Assembly (NCBI RefSeq): GCF_009931655.1
Contig: NZ_CP047984.1
Location: 3,489,001-3,553,000 of the forward strand
DNA: 64,000 nucleotides
From: Pontibacter russatus
GTDB lineage: Bacteria; Bacteroidota; Bacteroidia; Cytophagales; Hymenobacteraceae
Direction of reading: 5' to 3'
Part shown: piece by piece, positions 26,386-34,897 of the stretch
How positions within the stretch are numbered: position 1 is the first letter of the stretch
Layout: every line of letters starts with the position of its first letter
Made by a program: the position numbers and the translations under genes
The notes under the pieces: model-generated
Databases searched by the model: none
What the model was told of the DNA's origin: nothing
The model's input: only the letters and a program-made list of their open reading frames with translations

Positions 26386-27281
26386 GCAGGCACCCGGCCC
26401 AGTGACCGTGCCAGTGCCACAGCCTTCAGGGCACTCTCCTCTTTGTCTTTTATCTCCAGCATAATGTCCATGTCCAGGCCCTCGGTCTCGGCCAGAAAAT
26501 CGTGGAACAGCTGTTCCTCTATGCTTTGCACGTGCTTGCCCCGGCGTTCGTTCGGGGCCTGCGAGGAGTAGTCCATCATCAGAATCCCGTCCTTTTCCGG
26601 ATGCCAGGTGCTGGCGGCCATTGCCACGGCCTCACGCATCGGCTCACCGTTGTTCACGCACTCATGATGGAAATTGTCGAAGATAACAGGCATGCCCGTC
26701 TCCTCGTGCAGTTGCAGGCAATCCTGCAGCGAGTAGGTGCGGTCGTCGTTCTCCACGCAGAGGCGGGCTTTCACAGCCTCCGGCAAGCGGGTGTGGTACA
26801 CCTTGGCGAAGCGCCGAATGGCCGCGGACTTGTCGCCGTAGGCCCCGCCGCCGTGTATCTGTAGTTTGGCTGTAGTGTCCAGGCCCATCAAATCCAATAT
26901 ACTCCCCTGGTATACCAGCTCGGCGATGCTGTTCTTGACCGTCTGCCCATTCGGGGAGTTGAGCACCACAAACTGGTCGGGGTGCATGGAGATGCGCATG
27001 TTGTTGCTTCGGATATAGCTGCCCAGTTCCTGTAAGTCCGTCTTAAAGTGCTCCTGCCAATTGTAAGTGTTCACCTCGTGCGACGCAAACGGCACCAGGC
27101 CCGAGGTAAGCCGGAAGAAGAACAGCCCGTGCTGCACGTTGTACTCCAGGATGCGGCGCAGGCAGGCGAGGTTCTGCTCCACCGCCGCTACCAGGCGCTC
27201 CTCTGAGTAAGAGGCGAGGCGAAAGGTGCGGGAAGAGCTACAGTCGAGGGTTTGGTTGATGCAGGGGTATCCGATTTTCAT
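26382..27281 (-). CDS. uvsE: UV DNA damage endonuclease UvsE
   Basis: Nicks DNA 5' to UV photoproducts, starting an alternative excision repair path. The 299-residue TIM barrel begins MKIGYPCINQTLDC, then shows FFRLTSGLVPFASHE, the metal-ligand regions MRISMHPDQFVVLN, KLQIHGGGAYGDK, RLCVENDDRTY and VIFDNFHHEC, and the late motif DIMLEIKDKEESAL. These match the UvsE/UVDE family throughout and the length is normal for bacterial members. It stands alone, convergent with the DUF4112 gene and 171 bases from the next minus-strand gene. Confidence 0.95.
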   Translation of the reverse strand: MKIGYPCINQTLDCSSSRTFRLASYSEERLVAAVEQNLACLRRILEYNVQHGLFFFRLTSGLVPFASHEVNTYNWQEHFKTDLQELGSYIRSNNMRISMHPDQFVVLNSPNGQTVKNSIAELVYQGSILDLMGLDTTAKLQIHGGGAYGDKSAAIRRFAKVYHTRLPEAVKARLCVENDDRTYSLQDCLQLHEETGMPVIFDNFHHECVNNGEPMREAVAMAASTWHPEKDGILMMDYSSQAPNERRGKHVQSIEEQLFHDFLAETEGLDMDIMLEIKDKEESALKAVALARSLGRVPA

Positions 27282-27413
27282 GCGGGGTTCGGTTTGGTAC
27301 AGGCATAACTAACGGAGAAAGACATTGTTTGACGGCCTTCCCGGGACGCGCCGGTGAGCGGCCTGATTTTTCTGCTGTATGATTTAAGCCGCAGGCTATA
27401 TATAAACTCATTG

Positions 27414-27455
27414 TAACAGCGAAGCCTGCTTTTACAGAAGCAGGCCTCGCTGTTA
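27414..27455 (-). terminator. 18-bp hairpin overlapping the stop codon of the carboxypeptidase-regulatory gene
   Basis: Arms TAACAGCGAAGCCTGCTT and AAGCAGGCCTCGCTGTTA pair with one mismatch around a short loop; the right arm contains the stop codon of the minus-strand gene (27453-27455). On the minus strand the stem leads into CAATGAGTTTATATATAG. Confidence 0.65.
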
Positions 27456-28088
27456 CTCATACCCCGTGTTGTCCTTGAAAAAGCGGTTGTAATCGTCCTC
27501 CTCCTTCAGTTTCTCCTCCAGTTCCTGCCGCCTTTTCAACTCCTCCACCTTGCGCCGCTCCTTGCCCTCTTTCGAAAACGTATCATACAGCAGGCCGATG
27601 GGGCTGGCAATGGTGGGCGCGGGGGCTGGCGGCGGCGGGGGCGGCTCCAGACCGGGTATATAGCCCGGCCGTTTGGCCTGGCTCGTGGCCTCGCGCTTCA
27701 TGTTGCGCAGCGCGCGGTCTATCATCTCCTGCGATGGACGGCTGGTTACCTCTACCTCCCCCAGCATCACGCTGTCTTCCTGCAGCACAATCGTGACGCG
27801 CAGCTCAGACACAGGCAGCTTGCTGGGCAGGTACAGGAGCGGCTTAAAGCCCAGCGCACGTATCAGCAGCGTGTCTTTCTGCCCCACATCAATGACAAAG
27901 CGGCCCTCCTCATCCGAAACTACCCCCAGATTGGTGTTCGTTTTGACAACCGTGGCACCGGGCACAGGCGTCGCCTTGTCCGGCTTCAGCACCGTGCCGC
28001 TTAGCCGGGTAGTCTTCTGGGCCTGAGCGGGAAGGCTACAGCACAGGAGCAGCAGGGCAGCAAGGTAAAGCAGGGGGTGTCGGAGCAT
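27453..28088 (-). CDS. Secreted protein with carboxypeptidase-regulatory-like domain
   Basis: 211 residues. Signal peptide MLRHPLLYLAALLLLCCSLPAQAQ, then a CarboxypepD-regulatory-like beta-sandwich (about 28-105: RLSGTVLKPDKATPVPGATV, NLGVVSDEEGRFVIDVG, LLIRALGFKPLLYLP), the domain otherwise found at the front of SusC proteins. The second half is a Pro-rich segment (PPPPPPAPAP) and a highly charged coiled-coil-like tail (KERRKVEELKRRQELEEKLK). No barrel follows, so this is a stand-alone surface or periplasmic protein. Function unknown; role as an anchor or peptidoglycan-contact protein is speculative. Confidence 0.82.
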   Translation of the reverse strand: MLRHPLLYLAALLLLCCSLPAQAQKTTRLSGTVLKPDKATPVPGATVVKTNTNLGVVSDEEGRFVIDVGQKDTLLIRALGFKPLLYLPSKLPVSELRVTIVLQEDSVMLGEVEVTSRPSQEMIDRALRNMKREATSQAKRPGYIPGLEPPPPPPAPAPTIASPIGLLYDTFSKEGKERRKVEELKRRQELEEKLKEEDDYNRFFKDNTGYE

Positions 28089-28219
28089 GAATACAGTGGA
28101 TGCAGCAGTAGCGGCTATATATAGAACTACTTAAATACGCTCGGGGAGGCCAAAAAGTATGCCAGCCTCCGGAAAAACAGCGGCGTCTGTAAAAGTAAAT
28201 ATAAAACGGCTAAAACCAA

Positions 28220-28254
28220 CAGAAGCCCGCAGCGGCCAGTGCTGCAGGCTTCTG
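28220..28254 (-). terminator. Terminator-like hairpin after the small lipoprotein gene
   Basis: Arms CAGAAGCCCGCAGC and GCTGCAGGCTTCTG pair with one mismatch. On the minus strand it lies about 30 bases after the stop codon of the gene at 28288 and is followed by TTGGTTTTAGCCGTTTTAT. Confidence 0.6.
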
Positions 28255-28287
28255 CCGATGAACCAGAAGGCCAGGTCTTTTAAGCGC

Positions 28288-28812
28288 TTATTCTTCAGAA
28301 GCGGGAGTGTCGGCTTCCGCAGCGCCGCCGGTTGTGGCCGAGGTGTTATACTTTTCGCGGTTCTGCTGATATGTTTCGTATTGCTCCGGCGTCAGGATGT
28401 CCTGCACCTGCCTGTCCGTTTCGTCCTCAATGCGCTTGCGCTCTGCCTCCATGTCGGCCCCCGCAGCGTTGGCGTCAGCCTGCAGGCGCTGCTCCAACTC
28501 GCTCAGCTGCCTGTTGCGGTCGTAGTAAACACGCACCATCTCGGCGGCGATGTCATCATTTATGCCCAGGTCAGTTTTCATCTCGCCGCTCAGCTTGTCT
28601 ATATCGAAGCCGTACATCTGGCCGGCCACAGGGTCTGCGGGCGGAGTTCCGCCCGGCTCGGCATCACCGTAGCCCCGGATGTGGTCCGGGTCCACGCTCT
28701 CGTCGTCATTGGATTCCGCGACTTCGGTGGTGGTTCCCCGGTCTTCGGAACAGGAGGTGGCAGTAAATAAAAGCGTACTGAAAGCTAACAGCGGATAGAG
28801 TATTTTCTTCAT
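28288..28812 (-). CDS. Acidic lipoprotein, hypothetical
   Basis: 174 residues from the ATG at 28812, which gives the signal peptide MKKILYPLLAFSTLLFTATSC with a lipobox; a longer frame from 28878 is rejected. The mature protein is acidic, with a disordered start (SNDDESVDPDHIRGYGD) and a helical part (about 80-155) ending in ILTPEQYETYQQNREKY, reminiscent of the LTPEQ repeats of Spy/CpxP-type periplasmic chaperones. That resemblance is weak but the LTPEQ motif and the preceding charged helix fit. No operon partner is evident. Function unknown, possibly envelope stress. Confidence 0.75.
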   Translation of the reverse strand: MKKILYPLLAFSTLLFTATSCSEDRGTTTEVAESNDDESVDPDHIRGYGDAEPGGTPPADPVAGQMYGFDIDKLSGEMKTDLGINDDIAAEMVRVYYDRNRQLSELEQRLQADANAAGADMEAERKRIEDETDRQVQDILTPEQYETYQQNREKYNTSATTGGAAEADTPASEE

Positions 28813-29046
28813 AGTTCGGTTTGTCTGTTTTATATATAGGTGGCACGCCCAGGCTGAAATAGACCCGAAAGGCGGCACCTTCTGTTTTACGAACCGGACC
28901 TAATCTGGTTAGCGCCTTTTATCAGCGGAGGGCGAGGGGATATTATCCAGCGGAGAAACAGAGAAGACTCGCCTACCGGTTCGCAGCTGCGCCTGCGCCC
29001 GAAGCCTAGGGTTGCTTGTCCCTATATCCGGACACCAATGCAGCAA

Positions 29047-29099
29047 CCATATATAGCAAAAGCGCCAGTTGGTTAGGCTGGCGCTTTTGCTATATATGG
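29047..29099 (-). terminator. Perfect 21-bp hairpin terminator with TATATA at its base
   Basis: Arms 29047-29067 (CCATATATAGCAAAAGCGCC..) and 29079-29099 are fully complementary around an 11-base loop. It lies 11 bases after the stop codon of the metallophosphoesterase on the minus strand, whose downstream arm reads TTTTGCTATATATGG, giving a U-containing tract. Confidence 0.85.
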
Positions 29100-29110
29100 G
29101 CTACTTTACT

Positions 29111-30343
29111 TCAGGCCTTCTTCAGCTCGAAGACCGTAATCTCGGGCAGGAAACCGACGCGGCCGGGGTAGCCCAGGAAGCCGAGGCCCGTGTTGACGTA
29201 CAGGTGCTGGCGCCCTTTTTTGTAGAGCCCCGCCCACTGCTTGTACACGTACTGCACCGGGCTCCACTTCCAGCCGGGTATGTTCACGCCAAACTGCATG
29301 CCGTGCGTGTGCCCCGACAGCGTCAGGTCAATGTCATTATACTTCTGGTTGATTTCGCCGTCCCAGTGCGAAGGGTCGTGGGAGAGGAGCACCTTGAACG
29401 GCGAACCCTCGGTGCCAGCGTAGGCCTGCTCCAGGCGGCCGTATTTCGGGAAGCCAGCCCGGTTGCCCCAGTTCTCCACCCCCAGCACTGCAATTTTTTC
29501 ACCGTCCTTTTCAATCATGCGGTGCTCGTTCATCAGTATCTGCCAACCCATCCGGCCGTGGCTGTCAATCAGGGTGCGCAGGTTGTCGCGCTTTGCCTCC
29601 GGGCTCGGCCAGGTCACATAGTCGCCGTAGTCGTGGTTGCCCAGCACCGAGAATACGCCCGCCTTGGCCTTTATGTCCTTCAGCGTGCCGATGTGTTGTT
29701 GCACCTCAGCGGCCTGGTTGTTCACCAGGTCGCCGGTGAAAAACACCAGGTCGGCCTCCTGCTTGTTTATCAGCCGCACCGCCTCCTGCAGCGGCTCCGT
29801 AGAAGTGAAGCTACCGGTGTGCAGGTCCGATATCTGCAGGATTTTGTACCCGTCGAAGGCCTGCGGCAGGTTCGGGAACTTCAGCGTGATGCGCTTCACC
29901 TGGTAATCATAGGCGCCCTTTACCATGCCATATATAAAGGCTGTGAACGGGACAGCTGCCACCAGAAGCCCCATCTGGCTCAGGAACTTGTTGCGCGAGG
30001 GGTCGAAGGCGGTGTCGCTGCTGGCGTAGTGAAAGGCGATGCGGCCAATGCGCACGGTGTCATCCACCAACAGAAACAGCACCACCACCAGCTTGGAGGC
30101 AAAGATGATGAAAAGCGTGCTGGCCAGGTAGGTTTTGTAGGCGCTGGGCGGCGTGCCGCGCGTAGCGGAGCCCAGTACAAAGGTGACTGCCGTAACGGCG
30201 AATACGGCCCAGAACAGGAAGTATATAACCCGCTGCGCCGTGGGGTCGAGGTTCTGGGTCACGGTTTTGATGGCCTGAAACACGTACAGGTCCACCAGGA
30301 AAAGGAACAGCACGACTGTCCCGGAGGTTATCAAACTTCTCAT
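29111..30343 (-). CDS. Membrane-anchored metallophosphoesterase (YkuE/YaeI-like)
   Basis: 410 residues. Three to four hydrophobic segments in the first 150 residues (MRSLITSGTVVLFLFLVDLYV, VIYFLFWAVFAVTAVTFVLG, STLFIIFASKLVVVLFLLV, and LVAAVPFTAFIYGMV) anchor a C-terminal calcineurin-like phosphoesterase domain (about 165-400). All metal motifs are present: ISDLHTGS, GDLVNNQA, LGNHDYGD, LLSHDPSHW and LSGHTHGMQ. Relatives include YkuE and YaeI, some of which act on UDP-diacylglucosamine-like lipids, but the substrate is not certain. Single gene, divergent from radC, ended by a strong hairpin. Confidence 0.93.
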   Translation of the reverse strand: MRSLITSGTVVLFLFLVDLYVFQAIKTVTQNLDPTAQRVIYFLFWAVFAVTAVTFVLGSATRGTPPSAYKTYLASTLFIIFASKLVVVLFLLVDDTVRIGRIAFHYASSDTAFDPSRNKFLSQMGLLVAAVPFTAFIYGMVKGAYDYQVKRITLKFPNLPQAFDGYKILQISDLHTGSFTSTEPLQEAVRLINKQEADLVFFTGDLVNNQAAEVQQHIGTLKDIKAKAGVFSVLGNHDYGDYVTWPSPEAKRDNLRTLIDSHGRMGWQILMNEHRMIEKDGEKIAVLGVENWGNRAGFPKYGRLEQAYAGTEGSPFKVLLSHDPSHWDGEINQKYNDIDLTLSGHTHGMQFGVNIPGWKWSPVQYVYKQWAGLYKKGRQHLYVNTGLGFLGYPGRVGFLPEITVFELKKA

Positions 30344-30498
30344 ATATGCGTGAAGAACCGGCGCGGCCTGCTTTTGTTGCAGCGGCGGGGTTCCTGTTTT
30401 TCTGCGTTAGGATTAAAATTATACTGGCCTGCACTGAACTAATTTATATCGAAATTACTTGCACAGACATCTCCTGAATACCAAAATCTGTACCGCAA

Positions 30499-31221
30499 GT
30501 GAAAGAGAACGAATCCACTGCCATTGCGCCTTACAAGCCGCTGCTCAACATCAAAACCTGGGCTGAGGAAGACCGCCCACGCGAGAAACTGCTACTGAAA
30601 GGCAAAGCCGCCCTGAGCGACGCCGAACTGATCGCCATCCTCATTGGCTCGGGCACTACCAAACTAACGGCGGTGGACGTGGGCAAAATTATCCTATCCG
30701 CCGTGGGCAACGACCTGAACGAGCTGGCGAAGCTGACGGTGAAGGACCTGACAAAGCACCCGGGCATCGGGGAGGCGAAGGCCATATCCATTGTGAGTGC
30801 GCTGGAACTCGGCCGCCGCCGCAAAGAGACGGCCGCTGCGGCCAAAACCCGCATCACCTGCTCCACAGACATCTATAACTACATCAAGCCGCAGTTGCTC
30901 GACCTGCCCCACGAGGAGTTTTGGGTGATACTGCTGAACCGGGCGAATGTGGTGATGAAGAAGGAGAGCGTCAGCTCGGGAGGCGTGGCGGGCACGGTGG
31001 CTGACCCAAAGATGATTTTCAAGAAGGCCATCGAGCAGTTGGCAAGCTCACTCATCCTGGTACACAACCACCCGAGTGGCAACCTCAAGCCCAGCGCCGC
31101 CGACATCGCACTCACCAAGAAAATGAAGGAAGCCGGCCAGTTCCTGGACCTGCCCGTGCTGGACCATCTCATTTTCACCGACAACGACTACTACAGCTTC
31201 GCAGATGAAGGGGTATTGTGA
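30499..31221 (+). CDS. radC: RadC/JAB-domain DNA repair-associated protein
   Basis: 240 residues starting at a GTG (no ATG fits; family members start just before YKPLLNIKTWAEEDRPREK). An N-terminal UPF0758/helix-hairpin-helix region (HPGIGEAKAISIVSALELG) is followed by a JAB1/MPN-like domain with the metalloprotease-type motif HNHPSGNLKPSAADIALT. RadC proteins are linked to repair or to DNA uptake/mobile elements, but their reaction is not known. It is immediately followed by the degraded four-helix-bundle gene and its repeat flank. Confidence 0.92.
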   Translation: MKENESTAIAPYKPLLNIKTWAEEDRPREKLLLKGKAALSDAELIAILIGSGTTKLTAVDVGKIILSAVGNDLNELAKLTVKDLTKHPGIGEAKAISIVSALELGRRRKETAAAAKTRITCSTDIYNYIKPQLLDLPHEEFWVILLNRANVVMKKESVSSGGVAGTVADPKMIFKKAIEQLASSLILVHNHPSGNLKPSAADIALTKKMKEAGQFLDLPVLDHLIFTDNDYYSFADEGVL

Positions 31222-31630
31222 GTTAGAAAGTTAGAAAAGTTAGATTTATGAGTGGGGAGAGGGGGAGCAACTATGCTTTTGCGGAAGGATTTAAACTGCG
31301 CACCAATAATTTTGCGATGCGCGTGATAAAGCTTTTTCAGGCGCTGCCAAACAAAGCTGAGGCGCAGCTACTGGGAAAACAGTTGCTGTGCTAAGCTCCT
31401 CCGTGGCTGCCAATTATCGTGCGGCCTGCCGCGCAAGCTCTACAGCTGAATTCGCCGCCAAGGTAGGTGTCGTGCTGGAGGAGTCAGGCATTGTGCCGGC
31501 GCAGCGTTTGGCGCACTTAAAGCAGGAAGCGACAGAGTTAACGGCCATCCTGTCCAGCATCAGAAAATCATCCACAAATAAGAAAGCAACTCTCTAACTC
31601 CCAAACTTTTCAACTCTCTGACTCAGAAAG
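31220..31630. repeat. Inverted AGTTAGARAGTTAG flanks around a four-helix-bundle gene
   Basis: The left flank (31220-31246, GAGTTAGAAAGTTAGAAAAG then TTAGATT) and right flank (31590-31630) are imperfect inverted repeats: read on the minus strand, the right one is CTTTCTGAGTCAGAGAGTTG followed by AAAAGTTTGGGAGTTAGAGA. The right arm also encodes the last residues (SESES-stop) of the neighbouring ywbE-like gene. Similar GTTAGAGAGTT text occurs at 48784-48822 without a gene. Confidence 0.6.
31248..31597 (+). pseudogene. Four-helix-bundle (23S rRNA intervening-sequence type) protein, frameshifted and internally deleted
   Basis: The first part reads MSGERGSNYAFAEGFKLRTN and on to LLGKQLLC, then meets a TAA at about 31391. 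In another frame the sequence continues as SSSVAANYRAACRASSTAEF and on to the end of the family pattern (LKQEATELTAILSSIRKS). The join needs roughly a two-base shift near CTGTGCTAAGC. In addition, the intact family has about 13-15 residues between VVLEE and ESGIV that are missing here, consistent with an in-frame deletion. Intact members (about 120 aa) form pentameric or avd-like four-helix bundles. Both lesions point to a dead copy; a sequencing error could explain only the frameshift. Confidence 0.82.
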
Positions 31631-31816
31631 TATCTCTTTCACGCGGCCAACCTCGCCGGTTTCCAGCTTTACTTTGATGCCGTGGGGGTGGGTGGGCGAG
31701 TTGGTGAGGATGTCCTGCACATAGCCCTCGGTGAGGTGCCCCGTGCGCTGGTCTTCTTTCAGCACGATGCGTACGTGCAGGCCGGGCCTGATGTTCGCGC
31801 GTTTTCTTCCGTCCAT
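31610..31816 (-). CDS. YwbE family protein (DUF2196)
   Basis: 68 residues matching the YwbE family from end to end: MDGRKRANIRPGLHVRIVLK, EDQRTGHLTEGYVQDILTNS and HPHGIKVKLETGEVGRVKEI. These are small beta-rich cytoplasmic proteins of unknown function, sometimes linked with nucleic-acid binding because of their KOW-like pattern. Its last five codons lie inside the repeat arm that flanks the four-helix-bundle pseudogene, so the C-terminus may have been altered by that element. Confidence 0.88.
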   Translation of the reverse strand: MDGRKRANIRPGLHVRIVLKEDQRTGHLTEGYVQDILTNSPTHPHGIKVKLETGEVGRVKEILSESES

Positions 31817-31944
31817 ATATGCTTGGTGTATTCTCCTGAGGGCGCAAGGATGCCTGTGGGAGTCTGTTGCGTTTCCTGCTCCAACCTAAGCGCTTGCAGT
31901 GTTTTTGTGCCGCTGCGGCAGGAGAGCCGAAGTACTCCGGGTGT

Positions 31945-32172
31945 TTAATTATTCTTCAGCTGCTTTTCCTTCAGAGACGCCTGCTGCTGTTCCAGCTCGT
32001 TTATATGCTTCATGTGCAGGAAGATGGCCGCCACGCCCGTTATAAGACCCGAGAGCGTCAGGTACAAGCCCACTAAATTGTCCGGGAGGATGAACAGCCG
32101 GATGGCGATTCCGCTCAGCACCAGCAGCGCAGCGAGTTTGTAAAGCATTTTCTCAAAGTTTCTGTCTTTCAT
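31945..32172 (-). CDS. Small two-helix membrane protein
   Basis: 75 residues from the ATG at 32172 (MKDRNFEKMLYKLAALLVLS); the longer frame upstream overlaps the neighbouring DJ-1 gene and is rejected. Two hydrophobic helices, about residues 11-28 and 34-53, are separated by LFILPDNL and followed by a charged, Gln-rich tail ending KEKQLKNN that may form a short coiled coil. No known domain. It lies 96 bases from the DJ-1/PfpI gene on the same strand and could share its transcript. Function unknown. Confidence 0.7.
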   Translation of the reverse strand: MKDRNFEKMLYKLAALLVLSGIAIRLFILPDNLVGLYLTLSGLITGVAAIFLHMKHINELEQQQASLKEKQLKNN

Positions 32173-32267
32173 CAGACTACGTTTTAGTGAAACAACAGCC
32201 TTATTCCCGCCCCGGCAGGTGGCGCCAGAGCAGGTATATATGATATTCGGAAAGTGACAGTACTCTT

Positions 32268-32879
32268 TTATACAGACGCTGCGCCGGCAGCTTGGCCCAG
32301 CACTATCTTCGTGCCGAGCACGTCCAGGAAAGCGCGGATAAATTTGGGGTGGCCGGGCCAGGCAGGCGAGGTCACGAAGTTGCCGTCCACCACCGCCTCG
32401 GTGGCCTCCACGGTTACATACGTGCCGCCAGCCAGCTCCACCTCCGGGGCAACGGCAGGATAAGCCGTCAGGCGACGCCCTTCCACCACGCGGGCAGCCG
32501 TCAGTATCTGGATGCCGTGGCACACAGCGGCCAGCGGCCTGTTGTTTTCCGCGAAGTAGCGCACGAGGTCGAGCACCTGCTGGTTCAGGCGCAGGTACTC
32601 GGGGGCGCGGCCCCCGGCAATCACCAGCCCCTCGTAGTCGGCAGGGTTTATATCAGAGAAAGCGTAATTGAGCTGGAAGTTGTGGCCCGGTTTCTCGGTG
32701 TAGGTCTGGTCGCCCTCAAAATCGTGGATGGCCGTCTTGATGGTGTCGCCCTTTTTCTTGTCCGGGCACACGGCGTGGACCTCGTAGCCCACCATCAGGA
32801 GCATCTGGAAAGGAACCATGGTTTCGTAGTCTTCTGCGAAATCACCTGTAAGGAACAGGATTTTCTTTGAATTTCCCAT
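32268..32879 (-). CDS. DJ-1/PfpI family protein
   Basis: 203 residues of the class I glutamine-amidotransferase-like fold. The nucleophile elbow [14 protein letters not shown] carries Cys120 followed by His, and the acidic residue in FAEDYE is the usual partner that tunes it. [10 protein letters not shown] is the conserved turn before the elbow. Family members include glyoxalases (DJ-1), chaperones and PfpI-like proteases or amidases; the sequence alone does not choose between them. It is cytoplasmic, with no signal peptide. A small membrane protein gene follows on the same strand. Confidence 0.92.
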   Translation of the reverse strand: MGNSKKILFLTGDFAEDYETMVPFQMLLMVGYEVHAVCPDKKKGDTIKTAIHDFEGDQTYTEKPGHNFQLNYAFSDINPADYEGLVIAGGRAPEYLRLNQQVLDLVRYFAENNRPLAAVCHGIQILTAARVVEGRRLTAYPAVAPEVELAGGTYVTVEATEAVVDGNFVTSPAWPGHPKFIRAFLDVLGTKIVLGQAAGAASV

Positions 32880-33008
32880 CGTATATATCCGTTATGTTTA
32901 CCAAGCGGGCAGCACCCGCTGTCAGGCAGGGCAGCACTGAAGTTCGCCAAGGTATATAAAAATTTTCAGAAAGTACAGTATATCGTCTTGAAATGCAGTT
33001 GTATATGC

Positions 33009-33045
33009 CTTCCGGCATCAGCGGAAAGGCCGCTGCTGCCGGAAG
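33009..33045 (-). terminator. Hairpin after the pyruvate kinase-like gene
   Basis: Arms CTTCCGGCATCAGCGG and CCGCTGCTGCCGGAAG pair with one mismatch around a 5-base loop, four bases beyond the minus-strand stop codon. No T-run follows, so its strength as a terminator is uncertain. Confidence 0.55.
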
Positions 33046-33049
33046 AATG

Positions 33050-34897
33050 CTAACTCGTCTGGTTCTCCAGGTCCGACACGTGCAGGCTGCGCAGCATCGA
33101 TGTTTTCTTGTGCTGGTGCTCCTGCATGCGCACGAGTATGTCGTGGAGCAACTCGATGGCCTGCACCACGTGCGGGCCCTTGTTCAGCATTACGCAGTCG
33201 GCGCGCTGGGCCATGGCCGCGTCCGTAATCTCGGCCCTGGACGGGCGCCCTTTCTTGGCCAGCGTCTCCAGCACCTGCGTGGCCCACACCACCGGCATGT
33301 GCGCCGCCTCGCACAGCCACAGAATCTCTTCCTGCACCTCGGCCAGCCGCAGCCAGCCGCACTCCACGGCCAGGTCGCCGCGGGCAATCATGATGCCGGC
33401 CGGGTAGCCCCTCATCACGGCCAGCAGCAGGTGCGGCAGGTTCCGGAAGCCTTCTTTTGTCTCTATCTTCAGCATCACGCCGACGTCCTTCGCATCCAGT
33501 TCCTGCAACTCGCGGTGCAGCACCTCCACGTCCTCCACCCGGTTCACAAACGAGAAGTTGACGATGTCAGCGTGCCGGACGATGAACTTCAGGTCCTCTT
33601 TGTCCTTGTCCGTCATGCCGTTCAGCCGGATTTTGCTTTCCGGCAGGTTAATGCCCTTGTCGTGGAGCAGCTTGCTGCCCTTATCGCTGGCGTAGGTTAT
33701 CTTCACCACCAGTTGGGCCTTGCTGACTTCCTGTATCTGCCCCTCTATCTTGCCGTCGTCAAACAGGATGGGCTGGCCTTCTTTTACCTGGGTAAACACC
33801 TCGGGCAGGGTGCAGGATATATGGGCGGGCTGCACCACGTGGCCTTTGTCATCGTAGCGGGCGGGCTCGCCGGGGGTGAGCTCGCGGGTCAGCACCAGCA
33901 GGTTGTCTTTCTTGAGGATGATGGGCGCGAAGGTGGGGGGCAGTTCACCTACCTCGGTGGTACGCTGCGCCACGGCCTTGTTCTTGATGTGCAGCTTCAT
34001 GCCCGTGGTGATGTAAGACGATTTGAAGAGATGGGCGATAACGCCGCGCCCTTCTTTCCGCATCAACGAGAGGGCGCGCTTGCGGCCGCGCGTGTCGGTG
34101 AAAACTATCCGGTCGTTCTCCTGCAGTTGCGCCAGCCACTCTGCCTGCACAGGCAGCCAGGCGTCTGTGTTTTTAGGGGGCGGCACATCCGCCGGGGCCA
34201 GCCACACTTTGGCCGCCTCGGTGGTCTGGCCCAGGTTGTTCTGCGTGGGCCGGATGGTGACGAGTTTGGGGCCTTCTTTCAGGGGGCCGGTGCGCAGTTT
34301 CGGCCCCATCAGGTCCATGAGGATTTTGCAGGGGATGCCCGTCTCTTTTTCGGCCTGGTGTATAAGCTGCACCATCTGCAGCCAGGTGGCCTCGTTGTCG
34401 TGGGCGCAGTTGATGCGGGCGCAGTTCATGCCAGCCCGGAGCAGGCGGGGCAGGAGCTCGTAGTTTTCTGCCGCCTCGCTGGGGATGGTCACCATGATGC
34501 GGGTGCTGCGCTTCTCAGGCTGTGTGCCCAGCAGCGCCTCGGTGTTCGCTTCGAGTAGCGCCACGTTCTCATGGAAAGAGACGGCCAGCTGCTTTTCGGC
34601 GGGGACGCAGGCCCTGAGGTGGCAAAGCTGGTGACGCACCGCCTGCAGGCTGGCCAGCACGTGCCCTTCGGCCCGCCCCAACGACGAGAGGCCCCTTTGC
34701 GAGAGGCTCTCCTGCAGGCTGCGTATATCGTGCTTGCGCAGCGACAGGTAGTGGAGCAGGTTCTGGGCGCTTTTCCGGAAGTGGGGATGCACCTGCCCGA
34801 TGGCCGGGGCAAATTTCTGCTCCAGCGCCATCGCCTCCTCATGCAAAGTGTCTATTTGCGCAATCAGCGCCTCTAACTCGGTGGTATCCTGCTGCAT
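33050..34897 (-). CDS. Atypical pyruvate kinase with N-terminal extension
   Basis: 615 residues. About 130 helical, Leu/His/Gln-rich residues of unknown role precede a pyruvate kinase core: VTIPSEAAEN, AGMNCARINCAHD, LMDLMGPKLRTG, a long B domain, then LKIETKEGF with the catalytic Lys, IARGDLAVE, WATQVLETL and RPSRAEITDAAMAQRADCVM. The Glu that marks K+-dependent enzymes is Lys (GPKLRTG) and the preceding Thr is Leu, the combination known for K+-independent pyruvate kinases. The usual MLSGETA motif reads MLNKGPH, and the chain ends soon after, with no C-terminal regulatory domain. Probably a kinase of the PEP/pyruvate type, but its real substrate and direction are uncertain. Confidence 0.82.
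   Translation of the reverse strand: MQQDTTELEALIAQIDTLHEEAMALEQKFAPAIGQVHPHFRKSAQNLLHYLSLRKHDIRSLQESLSQRGLSSLGRAEGHVLASLQAVRHQLCHLRACVPAEKQLAVSFHENVALLEANTEALLGTQPEKRSTRIMVTIPSEAAENYELLPRLLRAGMNCARINCAHDNEATWLQMVQLIHQAEKETGIPCKILMDLMGPKLRTGPLKEGPKLVTIRPTQNNLGQTTEAAKVWLAPADVPPPKNTDAWLPVQAEWLAQLQENDRIVFTDTRGRKRALSLMRKEGRGVIAHLFKSSYITTGMKLHIKNKAVAQRTTEVGELPPTFAPIILKKDNLLVLTRELTPGEPARYDDKGHVVQPAHISCTLPEVFTQVKEGQPILFDDGKIEGQIQEVSKAQLVVKITYASDKGSKLLHDKGINLPESKIRLNGMTDKDKEDLKFIVRHADIVNFSFVNRVEDVEVLHRELQELDAKDVGVMLKIETKEGFRNLPHLLLAVMRGYPAGIMIARGDLAVECGWLRLAEVQEEILWLCEAAHMPVVWATQVLETLAKKGRPSRAEITDAAMAQRADCVMLNKGPHVVQAIELLHDILVRMQEHQHKKTSMLRSLHVSDLENQTS

Noticed and set aside
29069-30442. 457-codon plus-strand frame
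   Set aside because: Antisense to the metallophosphoesterase, whose metal motifs leave no doubt about the coding strand.
32993-34558. 521-codon open frame on the plus strand
   Set aside because: It lies exactly antisense to the pyruvate kinase-like gene, has His/Val/Gln-rich shadow composition and no domain or signal peptide.
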